Source of the DNA: Ottowia sp.
GTDB lineage: Bacteria > Pseudomonadota > Gammaproteobacteria > Burkholderiales > Burkholderiaceae_C
DNA: 64,000 nucleotides
Reading direction: 5' to 3'
Assembly (NCBI RefSeq): GCF_016703145.1
Contig: NZ_JADJCO010000005.1
Span: 1-64,000 of the forward strand
Part shown: positions 8,107 to 15,429 of the stretch, one piece after another
Layout of the letters: every line of letters begins with the position of its first letter
Numbering within the stretch: position 1 is the stretch's first letter
Notes under the pieces: model-generated
Seen by the model: only the letters and a program-made list of their open reading frames with translations
Databases searched by the model: none
Told to the model about the DNA's origin: nothing
Program-made: the position numbers and the translations under genes

Positions 8107-8664
8107 TCAGCGAGGCTTGTCGCCCAGCACATGCTGCTTCCACAGGGGGAATGCCTCGTCCGGTGCCAGCTCTGCGAGGATGACGATGGGCTGGGCCTGG
8201 CGGGCGCGCAGCGATGCGAAATACGCTGGCCGATCTGCGATGGCTTTGAGCTTGATGCCCTTGAGGAACAGCAGCTTGCCGTCCTTGATGAACAGCACCT
8301 TGTTGCCGACGTCGCGGTTGAACGCGGTGCGCAGCTTGCGCTCGGTGTGCATGGCATCGGCCAGTTGATCGACGAGGAAGTCGAGTGTGATGTCGACGAG
8401 GAGCGGCTCTTCGTCCTCGCGTTCGAGGTCGAGCGAGGCCGGCGGCAGGCTCCTGGCGAATTCCTCCGCCTGGGCCAGCAGCGCGGCCTGGCCTTGCGGC
8501 GCACGCACGAATGTCGAGCCACCGTGCCCGTCGTTGCGGGCCTCGGCGATGGGAATGCCATCGAACACGATGGTGGCGGTGAAGCACAGCGTTTCCTCGC
8601 TGGCGAAATCGGCCACCTTGAGATTCTTCAGCGTGATGCGGTCTTGTTGGGTGATGGTTTCCAT
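8107..8664 (-). CDS. Conserved ICE protein of unknown function, 185 aa
   Basis: The ATG at 8664 starts METITQQDRITLKNLKVADF. A predicted strand-rich N-terminal half (about 10-60) is followed by a charged region and a C-terminal half with NKVLFIKDGKLLFLKGIKLK (about 121-140). No membrane segment or catalytic motif. It is preceded by structured leader D and ends in an intrinsic terminator, so it appears to be a single-gene transcript. Confidence 0.7.
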   Translation of the reverse strand: METITQQDRITLKNLKVADFASEETLCFTATIVFDGIPIAEARNDGHGGSTFVRAPQGQAALLAQAEEFARSLPPASLDLEREDEEPLLVDITLDFLVDQLADAMHTERKLRTAFNRDVGNKVLFIKDGKLLFLKGIKLKAIADRPAYFASLRARQAQPIVILAELAPDEAFPLWKQHVLGDKPR

Positions 8665-8694
8665 GGGAAGTCCTGATATCGACCGGGTGACGAC

Positions 8695-8868
8695 ACGCCC
8701 TTGGCGGGACGCGGCATTCGTCCCGTGGGTTGGAGAAAGGAGGCATCGATGCCCCGATGGGCAGCGTTCGCCGGTGGATGCCTGGGCGAACTGGCGGGTG
8801 GCGCGGGTGAAACCCACGGCAGCCTGGACACCCTGGCTGCTGCCGACACGTCGGCGATGCAGGAGGAA
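8695..8868 (-). ncRNA. Structured leader RNA, copy D (before the gene starting at 8664)
   Basis: On the minus strand: P1 pairs GCCGAC with GTCGGC inside CTGC/GCAG arms, P2 pairs GCAGCC with GGCTGC, P3 pairs GTGGGT with ACCCGC, P4 has GGCATC/GATGCC arms with an inner GCCC/GGGC stem, and the last hairpin is GGGACG/CGTCCC after a CAACCCAC motif. It is the cleanest of the four copies. Confidence 0.7.
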
Positions 8869-8899
8869 GAATGACGTGGCCGGTTGGCGGCGTCGTGCA

Positions 8900-10432
8900 T
8901 CAATCCGATGCGCTCGACCCCGTCTTTTTCAGGCACTGCACCAGCCGCTGGCCCAGCCACGCGACGCACGGAACGGCCATGGAATTGCCGATCGCCTTGT
9001 AGCGCGGTGCGTCTGCGGCGGGCTTGTCGCGATAGGGGACCAGGGTGTAGTTGTCGGGCATGCCTTGCAACTGCTCGCACTCCACTGGCATCAGCCGACG
9101 CACCCGCCATTGCGACCAGTCTCCCGGCCCGAGGTCATTCCAGTCGTACCGGAAATACGCCTCGTAGTTGGGCGCCAGCAAATGACTCTTGGCTGAGCCA
9201 CCGCCGCTGGTGCGCAGTGCGGTCGATACGCTGCGGCCCAGTTCGGTGGCAAGACCCTGCTGCCGGCCCCGCAAAGCAACGCAAGCCACCTGCCCATGCC
9301 GTGACTCGAAGTGCACTTCGCCGCGGATGTTTTGCGCGAAGGCGATGGCCGGCACGACACCTGCGTTCGCATGGCTGTTGCGATGCCCGCCAGCACGCAG
9401 CGTTGGCGTTAGATCCATCGTGGCATCTGCGCCGCTGCCCTGGGCAGTGAAGGCGATGATCGGCACACCCTTGCCCGTACCGTCCTCGCTGCTGCCCTTG
9501 CCGCCGTTGGCGGGGTCGAGGGTGTGGGTGACGCTGCCGGTGACCGACTGCACCATGAACGTCTCCGTGCGGATGTCGTGCTTGGGGCCTGCGGCCATCA
9601 GGCAGGCAGCCATATCGACAGGGCCGATGCCTCCGCTGAATCCAAACGTCGTCGTGACCTTGCCGTAGGGCTGCTTCAGTCCTGCAAATCCTGCGTGCAC
9701 GCCTGCAGCTTCAGCGCCTGGCCCAGCAGAAGGGGCAGCTTCTTGCCACGGCGCGCTGCCCGCAGAAGAATCCCCGTGCAGGCCTGCGCGCTCAAAAAGT
9801 ACTTCGACGGGATCGAGGCCATCTCCACCACTTGCCACAAGAAACACACGCTTGCGGCGTTGGGCGACACCGAAATATTGAGCGTCGAGCACGCGCCAGG
9901 CGATGCGCCGCCGGGGTCCAGACACACAACCCGCGTGCGCCCATTTTTTCCCTGGCGGTTCGAGCGCACGGCTTTCTCCGGCCAATGCTCCCAGGAAATG
10001 CCCGAAGGCGTTGCTGCGGTCGTTGAGGACGCCGGGGACGTTTTCCCAGACGAGCGTTGCCGGCGGGCGGCGGTCTTGGTGGCGGGTTTGGTCGATGGCA
10101 TGTGCAAGCTCCACATAGGCAAGGGTCAAGGCGCCGCGCGGGTCATTCAGTCCCTGGCGCGCGCCGGCAACGCTGAACGACTGGCACGGCGTACCGCCGA
10201 CCAGGATGTCGGGCGCCGGCACAGTGCCGGCACGCACCTGACGGGCGATCGCGGTCATGTCGCCCAGGTTGGGCACGTGGGGGTAACGGTGGGCGAGTAC
10301 GGCGCTCGGGAACGGCTCGATCTCGGCGAACCACGCGGCTTCGAGGCCGAGCGGCTGCCAAGCGAGGCTCACCGCTTCGATGCCGCTGCACACACTGCCG
10401 TACAGCAGCGGTGCGCAAGGTTGAGGGTGCAT
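8900..10432 (-). CDS. DNA (cytosine-5) methyltransferase
   Basis: 510 residues. Motif I region SVCSGIEAVSLAW lies at 13-25, catalytic PCQ with Cys83 at 82-84 (GGTPCQSFSVAG), ENVPG at 130-134, and the C-terminal GNSMAVP motif near the end. Between about 230 and 430 is a long target-recognition region. No restriction endonuclease gene is adjacent, so it looks like a solitary methyltransferase that could protect the ICE from host restriction or act in regulation; that role is inference. The start at 10432 has a nearby AGGAG site. Confidence 0.9.
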   Translation of the reverse strand: MHPQPCAPLLYGSVCSGIEAVSLAWQPLGLEAAWFAEIEPFPSAVLAHRYPHVPNLGDMTAIARQVRAGTVPAPDILVGGTPCQSFSVAGARQGLNDPRGALTLAYVELAHAIDQTRHQDRRPPATLVWENVPGVLNDRSNAFGHFLGALAGESRALEPPGKKWAHAGCVSGPRRRIAWRVLDAQYFGVAQRRKRVFLVASGGDGLDPVEVLFERAGLHGDSSAGSAPWQEAAPSAGPGAEAAGVHAGFAGLKQPYGKVTTTFGFSGGIGPVDMAACLMAAGPKHDIRTETFMVQSVTGSVTHTLDPANGGKGSSEDGTGKGVPIIAFTAQGSGADATMDLTPTLRAGGHRNSHANAGVVPAIAFAQNIRGEVHFESRHGQVACVALRGRQQGLATELGRSVSTALRTSGGGSAKSHLLAPNYEAYFRYDWNDLGPGDWSQWRVRRLMPVECEQLQGMPDNYTLVPYRDKPAADAPRYKAIGNSMAVPCVAWLGQRLVQCLKKTGSSASD

Positions 10433-11002
10433 GTCGTCTCTCCTGTTCGTGTGGCCAGGCTGGAACAGCGTCAAGCCGGACCGGGACGTTGATAGGCAGG
10501 AGAAAGGCGCCGAAGGCCCTGCGGCCTTCGGCTTGGGAGGAAAGAGGAACCACCCGTGGGCTGATTGGCAGACCCGGTTGTCGCTAGAACCGTCTGCTCA
10601 TCAAGCAATCACACCCGACCCATGTCGTGGCTGGGGCCGGCATCGTCTGGCGCACATCCGCGCACAAAGGGAGCCCGTTTTTGCACCGGCGGGCACCGGC
10701 ACCGATTACCGCTGACCACGAAAGGTCTCCGGGTGGCTCGTGCCGGCTGGCAAGCCACCGGAAGACCTTTCGCAGAGGGCGGAAGAAACGCAGATCAACA
10801 GAACGCGCGTGGTGCGGCTCGCGGAGAAGCTACCTTCAGGTCCCGCGGCCGGGGACGGCTGGGCGGGACGCGCACACGGATCAAGAAGGCGTTGCGCGCT
10901 GGGCGTCCCGCAGGGCATGCGGGACACGGGCCGCGCCGCCGAAGGCGGGCACGGCTCACGGGGAACGGGGTCGATCAGGAGCCTTGGCGGCCGCTACCAG
11001 TA
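10433..11002. other. 570-bp gap without a gene, rich in inverted repeats
   Basis: No frame here looks like protein. It holds a perfect GCCGAAGGCC/GGCCTTCGGC hairpin (10509-10532), a long near-perfect stem of 20 pairs with two mismatches (10719-10738 with 10753-10772), and a GCGGGACG/CGTCCCGC pair near 10865-10915. The first could end or lead the methyltransferase transcript. The others might be a small RNA, the end of the topB transcript or an origin-type structure; I cannot decide which. Confidence 0.5.
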
Positions 11003-13003
11003 TTACGACGTGGGCGCGAGGCCGCGCTTGGAGCTGCCGGATTCGACCGGCAGCGTGCCTTTGCAGTCCGGGTAGCGGCTGCATGACCAGAATGGGCCGC
11101 TCTTGCCGCTGCGCTGGCGCGTGGGTGCGCCGCACTGCGGGCATGCCGGTCCTTGGGGAACCTTGATGGACAGGGATGCGCTGCCGTACTGCGCGATCAA
11201 CTGCGAAATCCATGCGGCCTGCTTGCCGATGAACACGTCCAGCGTGAGCTGGCCGGCTTCGATCATGTCGAGCGCCTGTTCCCAGACGGCGGTGGTGCCG
11301 GGGTCGGCAATCGCTGCGGGCACTGCATCGGTCAGGGTGAAGGCCGCATCCGAGGCGCGGATGGCGCGCCCCTTCTTGATGAGGTAGCCGCGAGTGATCA
11401 GGCCGCCGATGATGTTGGCCCGCGTTGCTTCGGTGCCGATGCCGACCGTATCCTTGAGCTTCTGCTTCAGGCGGGGATTGGACACCAGCTTGGCGACGCT
11501 TTTCATGGACTTGACCAGCTCGCCTTGCGTGTACGGTTTGGGCGGCAGCGTCTTGAGTGCTTTCAGATCGACGTCGGCTACCCGGCATGCCAGGCCCTCT
11601 TGCAGCGCTGGCAGCACCTGGGCGCGGGCCGCGGTGTCCCCGTCGCCATCACCGCCCTCGGACTGCGGCTCGGCCAGCACCTGGCGCCAGCCGGGCATGA
11701 CAACCTGCTTGCCTGTGGCCGCCAGATTCTGTCCGCCGCACGAGAGCTGGGCGATGGTGCGGTCGAACTCGTGGTGAGGGAGGAACTGCGCCAGGTAATG
11801 CGCCCGGATGAGCCTGTACACGGCCAGTTCCTTCTCGCTCATGGCAGAGAGGTTCACCGGTTCGAGCGTCGGGATGATGCCGTGGTGAGCCGTGACCCTG
11901 CCATCGTTCCAGGCGCGCGAACGCTGCGAACGGTCGAGCCGCCCCATGATCGGGCGCAGCGAGGGATCGGTCTTGAGCACGCTGTCGAGAACGGTGGGCA
12001 CTTCGGCAAACATGCTCTCGGGCAGGTAGCCGGAATCCGAGCGCGGGTACGTCGTGGCCTTGTGCGTCTCGTACAGGGCTTGGGCGATCTCCAAAGTTTC
12101 CTGCACGTCCAGCCCAAGCTGCTTGGAACACACCTCCTGCAAGGTGCCCAGGTCGAACGGCAGCGGCGGGCCTTCGCGGACACGCTCAGTCTCCACCGAC
12201 ACTACGTGGGCGCTGCCCGCAGCGCGGATCTGCTGCATGGCCTGCTGTGCGACCGGCTGCTGCAGGCAGCGGCCTGCGTCGTCGGTGCACGCATCGGGTG
12301 GAACCCATTGCGCGGCGAAACTCGAACCACCCGCGAACAGGGACACGGCGATGGCCCAGTACGGTACGGACACGAAGCGCGCGATCTCGCGGTCGCGATC
12401 CACGACGAGCTTGAGCGTCGGGGTCTGGACGCGGCCGACCGACAGCACGCCGTCATAACCCGCCTGTCGCCCTAGCACCGTGAACAGCCGGCTCAGGTTC
12501 ATGCCCACGAGCCAATCCGCACGGGAGCGTGCCAGCGCCGAGTAGTACATCGGCAGCGTCTCGGCCGAAGGCCGCAGCTTGCCGAGGGCGGCGCGGATCG
12601 ACGCATCGTTGAGGGCTGACAGCCAGAGTCGCTCGATGGGCCCGCGATAGCCGCACAGGTCGATGATTTCGCGAGCGATCAATTCACCCTCGCGGTCGGC
12701 ATCGGTGGCGATGACCAGTTGGGTCGCCTTCGCCAGGAGAGCCTTGACGACCTTGAATTGCGTGGCGGTCTTCGGTTTGACCTCGACCCGCCAATGCTGG
12801 GGAATGATGGGCAACTGCTCGATGGACCAGCGCTTCAACTGTTCGTCGTAGGCTTCCGGTGCTGCCGCCTCTACGAGATGGCCGATGCACCAGGTGACCG
12901 TGACGCCGGAACCGTTGAGGCAGCCTTCACCGCGCTGCGTGGCGCCGAGAATCCGGCCAATGTCTTTGCCCTGGGAGGGCTTCTCGCACAAGAACAGCCG
13001 CAT
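11003..13003 (-). CDS. topB: DNA topoisomerase III (ICE type)
   Basis: 666 residues. The TOPRIM domain starts at the N-terminus with Glu7 and has DADREGE at 101-107. The catalytic tyrosine is Tyr319 in TTYPRSDSGYLP. A single four-cysteine zinc-finger motif near the C-terminus (CPQCG, then CSRYPDC) resembles the E. coli TopB tail. Topoisomerase III decatenates single-stranded intermediates and is a core gene of this ICE class. The 279-bp gap upstream contains one copy of the 21-bp palindrome, so the gene probably has its own promoter. Confidence 0.95.
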   Translation of the reverse strand: MRLFLCEKPSQGKDIGRILGATQRGEGCLNGSGVTVTWCIGHLVEAAAPEAYDEQLKRWSIEQLPIIPQHWRVEVKPKTATQFKVVKALLAKATQLVIATDADREGELIAREIIDLCGYRGPIERLWLSALNDASIRAALGKLRPSAETLPMYYSALARSRADWLVGMNLSRLFTVLGRQAGYDGVLSVGRVQTPTLKLVVDRDREIARFVSVPYWAIAVSLFAGGSSFAAQWVPPDACTDDAGRCLQQPVAQQAMQQIRAAGSAHVVSVETERVREGPPLPFDLGTLQEVCSKQLGLDVQETLEIAQALYETHKATTYPRSDSGYLPESMFAEVPTVLDSVLKTDPSLRPIMGRLDRSQRSRAWNDGRVTAHHGIIPTLEPVNLSAMSEKELAVYRLIRAHYLAQFLPHHEFDRTIAQLSCGGQNLAATGKQVVMPGWRQVLAEPQSEGGDGDGDTAARAQVLPALQEGLACRVADVDLKALKTLPPKPYTQGELVKSMKSVAKLVSNPRLKQKLKDTVGIGTEATRANIIGGLITRGYLIKKGRAIRASDAAFTLTDAVPAAIADPGTTAVWEQALDMIEAGQLTLDVFIGKQAAWISQLIAQYGSASLSIKVPQGPACPQCGAPTRQRSGKSGPFWSCSRYPDCKGTLPVESGSSKRGLAPTS

Positions 13004-13209
13004 ATCCGTCCATCCGATTCCCGTGGTTCATGAGGTGCTGGGATCGAGGATGCCGAGCGCCGCCCCTGGCAGCAGCAAACAAGCCGCATGCGGCGGCGAC
13101 CGCTTTCACGCCGATGAAATGGCGTTTGCGGGGAGGGCGCGTGGCCGGAAGTGTGCGGGCCGGGAGCCGCGATGTCCGGGAGCGCGTGGAACTCGGTAGA
13201 CGTTGGTGG

Positions 13210-13230
13210 AGCTATCCCCAGGGGATAGCT
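13210..13230. repeat. 21-bp palindrome, copy 1 (upstream of topB)
   Basis: AGCTATCCCC, one central base, then its reverse complement. With the adjoining CCACCAAC on one side it matches copy 2 over nearly 30 bp, in opposite orientation. It lies about 207 bp before the topB start. Confidence 0.75.
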
Positions 13231-13282
13231 CGCGGCGCATGGAGGGCGGCGAAGCACTGCCGCAACCACCCTCCATGTCGGG

Positions 13283-13723
13283 TCACTTCCTGCGCTTTGT
13301 CTCTTTCGGCGCAGTCGATTCCTGGGCGGCCGGTGGCTTCGGCTCTGCCTCCTGTGGCTTCGGGCTGAGGGCCACGGACTCGATGCGGTACGGCAGGATG
13401 CCGACGCTGCGCGCGTTGACCTGCCAGGTCTCGCGCGGCTGATCCTCGTTGTCCGTCCAGGGGTCGCGCTCCATGCGGCCGACGACCAGCACGCGCATGC
13501 CCTTCTGGTAGAGATGCTGCCAGCGATCGGCGTCGTGGTGCCAGAGTTCCACCGGTGCCCAGAAGCCGCCGCGGTCCTCGAACTCGCCGCCCTTGGTGGG
13601 GACGGGGTTGTCGAAGTACACGTTCAGCCGGAGCAACCGGCGAGGATCGTCGTTGCCATTGGGGAATTCGCGGTACTCGGGAGGCGAGCCGATGTTGCCC
13701 TCGCCGATGAATTGTGTGCTCAT
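13283..13723 (-). CDS. ssb: ICE-type single-stranded DNA-binding protein
   Basis: 146 residues with an OB-fold pattern (FIGEGNIGSPPEYREF, LLRLNVYFDNP, FWAPVELWHHDADRWQHLYQ, MRVLVVGRMERDPW). The C-terminal 35 residues are Pro/Glu/Lys-rich and lack the acidic DDDIPF-type tip of chromosomal SSB. In ICEclc an ssb gene is co-expressed with the inrR region to support transfer; the position here, downstream of the TIGR03761 gene, fits that arrangement. Confidence 0.88.
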   Translation of the reverse strand: MSTQFIGEGNIGSPPEYREFPNGNDDPRRLLRLNVYFDNPVPTKGGEFEDRGGFWAPVELWHHDADRWQHLYQKGMRVLVVGRMERDPWTDNEDQPRETWQVNARSVGILPYRIESVALSPKPQEAEPKPPAAQESTAPKETKRRK

Positions 13724-13796
13724 GGTGCAATCTCCGTGGTGGTTGAAATACCCGTGCCTCGCTGGACACTGGCGCGTGCTCGGTTGCCTGGCGCAA

Positions 13797-14323
13797 TCAC
13801 CGATCGCGCACAGCGACAGGGATGGACGCGAGCCGGCGCAGGTGGGTGTCGTCCGCCTGCGCGGCCTTGCTGGCGCATTCCTGCGCCTGTCTGCCCAGGG
13901 TGTGCAGCAGGCTGATCTGCATGTTCAACGTGATGCGCTGCAGTTCGATCGCGTGCAGGTCGTGCAGCAGGTTGACCGGCGTGCTGGGCTCGCCATCAGC
14001 TCCTGCCACAACGCCACGCCCATGGCCGATCGATCGTGCTTGCGCCAGCGAAGAAAGGTCGTGCCTGCGCCAGTGGTCTGCTGGGCCAGCTCGACGGGAA
14101 GCAGGTGGAAGGGATGCCCGCACGCCTGTGGCAGCACCTGTCGCTGCGCCAGGGCAATCAACTCGTCGCGCATGGCGAAGCACTGGCTGGCCCAGGCCTC
14201 GAAGTCCCCTTTACCTTTAAAAGGCTTTAAAAGGCCTTTTAGAGAGGCCGCGTGTTCCAGCCGCATGAAGGCTGGCTGTTCCAGACGACGGAAGTAGCGC
14301 GGTTCGCGGTTCGGGTCGCTCAT
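13797..14323 (-). pseudogene. DUF3158 family protein, frameshifted
   Basis: The N-terminal part (MSDPNREPRYFRRLEQPAFM to LWQELMASP) runs in one frame from 14323. The C-terminal part (STPVNLLHDLHAIELQRITL to the end) continues in another frame to 13797. The switch is near 13992-14000, where a CCCAGCACG stretch appears to have lost one G. The joined protein would be about 175 residues, normal for the family. The start overlaps the stop of the TIGR03761 gene by four bases. Either a real mutation or a sequencing indel is possible. Confidence 0.75.
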
Positions 14324-15099
14324 GCCGGTTCGTCCTCGCCGGTGCTGGCCTCGGCCGGATCGGTGGCAGTGGCTTCGTCGGTGGCAGGTGCGGCTGCGGC
14401 AGCGCTATCACCACGCTGTTGCAGGCCACGGCGCGTGATGGGCGGCGCAAACTTCGAGCGGCGCGTGCCTTCAAACAGTTCTTGCGGCAGTTCGCCAAAC
14501 TTCTCCAGCGCCGCCCGTGCTGCGGCGTTCTTCGCCGCGAAGTCGTCGCGGGTGCAGCCCGAGTAGCGGTACTGCTGCGCCAGGCTGAACAGGCTGCGCA
14601 GCGCATGGGCGCCTTCGTTGAGCCAGCGCTCCAATGTCGAGCGATCGATCAGCGCGGTGTGGTGGGCGAGGATCAGCTTGCGGGCGATGTCGTCGTAGTC
14701 GGCCAGGAGATAGACGGCGGCGAAACCGAGCTGTGCGTTCACGAACAAGGGGAGTTTGACCGGCTGCACGTTGAGGTTCTCGCCCAGGCTCAATGCCGCA
14801 GGCACGGCGGCCAGTGCCTGGTCCACCTGTTCGCGCAGCAATTGCAGCGTGGATTTGGTCTGGTCGAGCTTTTCCTCGATGCGCAACATCCACCAGTCGC
14901 TATACGGGTCATCCTGCTCCGAGCCGCGCTTCATCTTGTTCATGACTGCGATGTAGCCATTCAGGCCGACGATGCCGGGTCGCCCCTCGGCGGCGGCGCG
15001 GCCATGCCAGATGCGCGAGGCGTGGTGGGTGTGAAGCGTCAGCGACATCGTGCTGCGCAAAGAGCCGAGATTGAGTTGCAGAGGTTCGTTGGTTGCCAT
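14320..15099 (-). CDS. TIGR03761 (PFL_4669) family ICE protein
   Basis: 259 residues opening MATNEPLQLNLGSLRSTMSL with the conserved block TLHTHHASRIWHGRAAAEGR at about 22-41 and the segment RKLILAHHTALIDRSTLERW in the second half. The family is restricted to ICEs of this class and lies upstream of the SSB gene, the place of the inrR-ssb region in ICEclc; its activity is unknown. The 330-bp gap upstream carries two copies of the 21-bp palindrome, so the main promoter of the TIGR03761-DUF3158-ssb operon is likely there. Confidence 0.88.
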   Translation of the reverse strand: MATNEPLQLNLGSLRSTMSLTLHTHHASRIWHGRAAAEGRPGIVGLNGYIAVMNKMKRGSEQDDPYSDWWMLRIEEKLDQTKSTLQLLREQVDQALAAVPAALSLGENLNVQPVKLPLFVNAQLGFAAVYLLADYDDIARKLILAHHTALIDRSTLERWLNEGAHALRSLFSLAQQYRYSGCTRDDFAAKNAAARAALEKFGELPQELFEGTRRSKFAPPITRRGLQQRGDSAAAAAPATDEATATDPAEASTGEDEPA

Positions 15100-15429
15100 G
15101 GTGACCGCTCGCTGTGGGAAGAAGAGCGGTCAGGATCGGCACGCCGCGGAAGGCAGTCAGTCAACAAACCGAAATGAACCAGACCCCGGTTGTCGTGGCA
15201 ACGGTGGCCTGTGGCATGAGCTATCCCCTGGGGATAGCTCCACCAACCACCATGGAGCGCTGCTCGCGCAGATGGTGAGAACCACTCATGAATCGACACC
15301 ACTGCAGTTCCGTGGGCGAAAGCTCCGAGCGGTGCCTGTCGGCGCTACACCTTGCATACATCTATCCCCTGGGGATAGCTCTACGGACGGCCACAGGCGT
15401 CTGCTTCATGACCTTGCCGCTCATAGCGA
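15100..15429. promoter_or_regulatory. Promoter-containing gap with two 21-bp palindromes
   Basis: No gene is present. The palindrome copies at 15219-15239 (perfect around its centre) and 15360-15380 (one mismatch) lie in the same orientation, 141 bp apart. The gap precedes the TIGR03761-ssb operon on the minus strand. I see no single convincing -35/-10 pair. By position it corresponds to the bistable PinR promoter region of ICEclc, which is inference. Confidence 0.55.
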
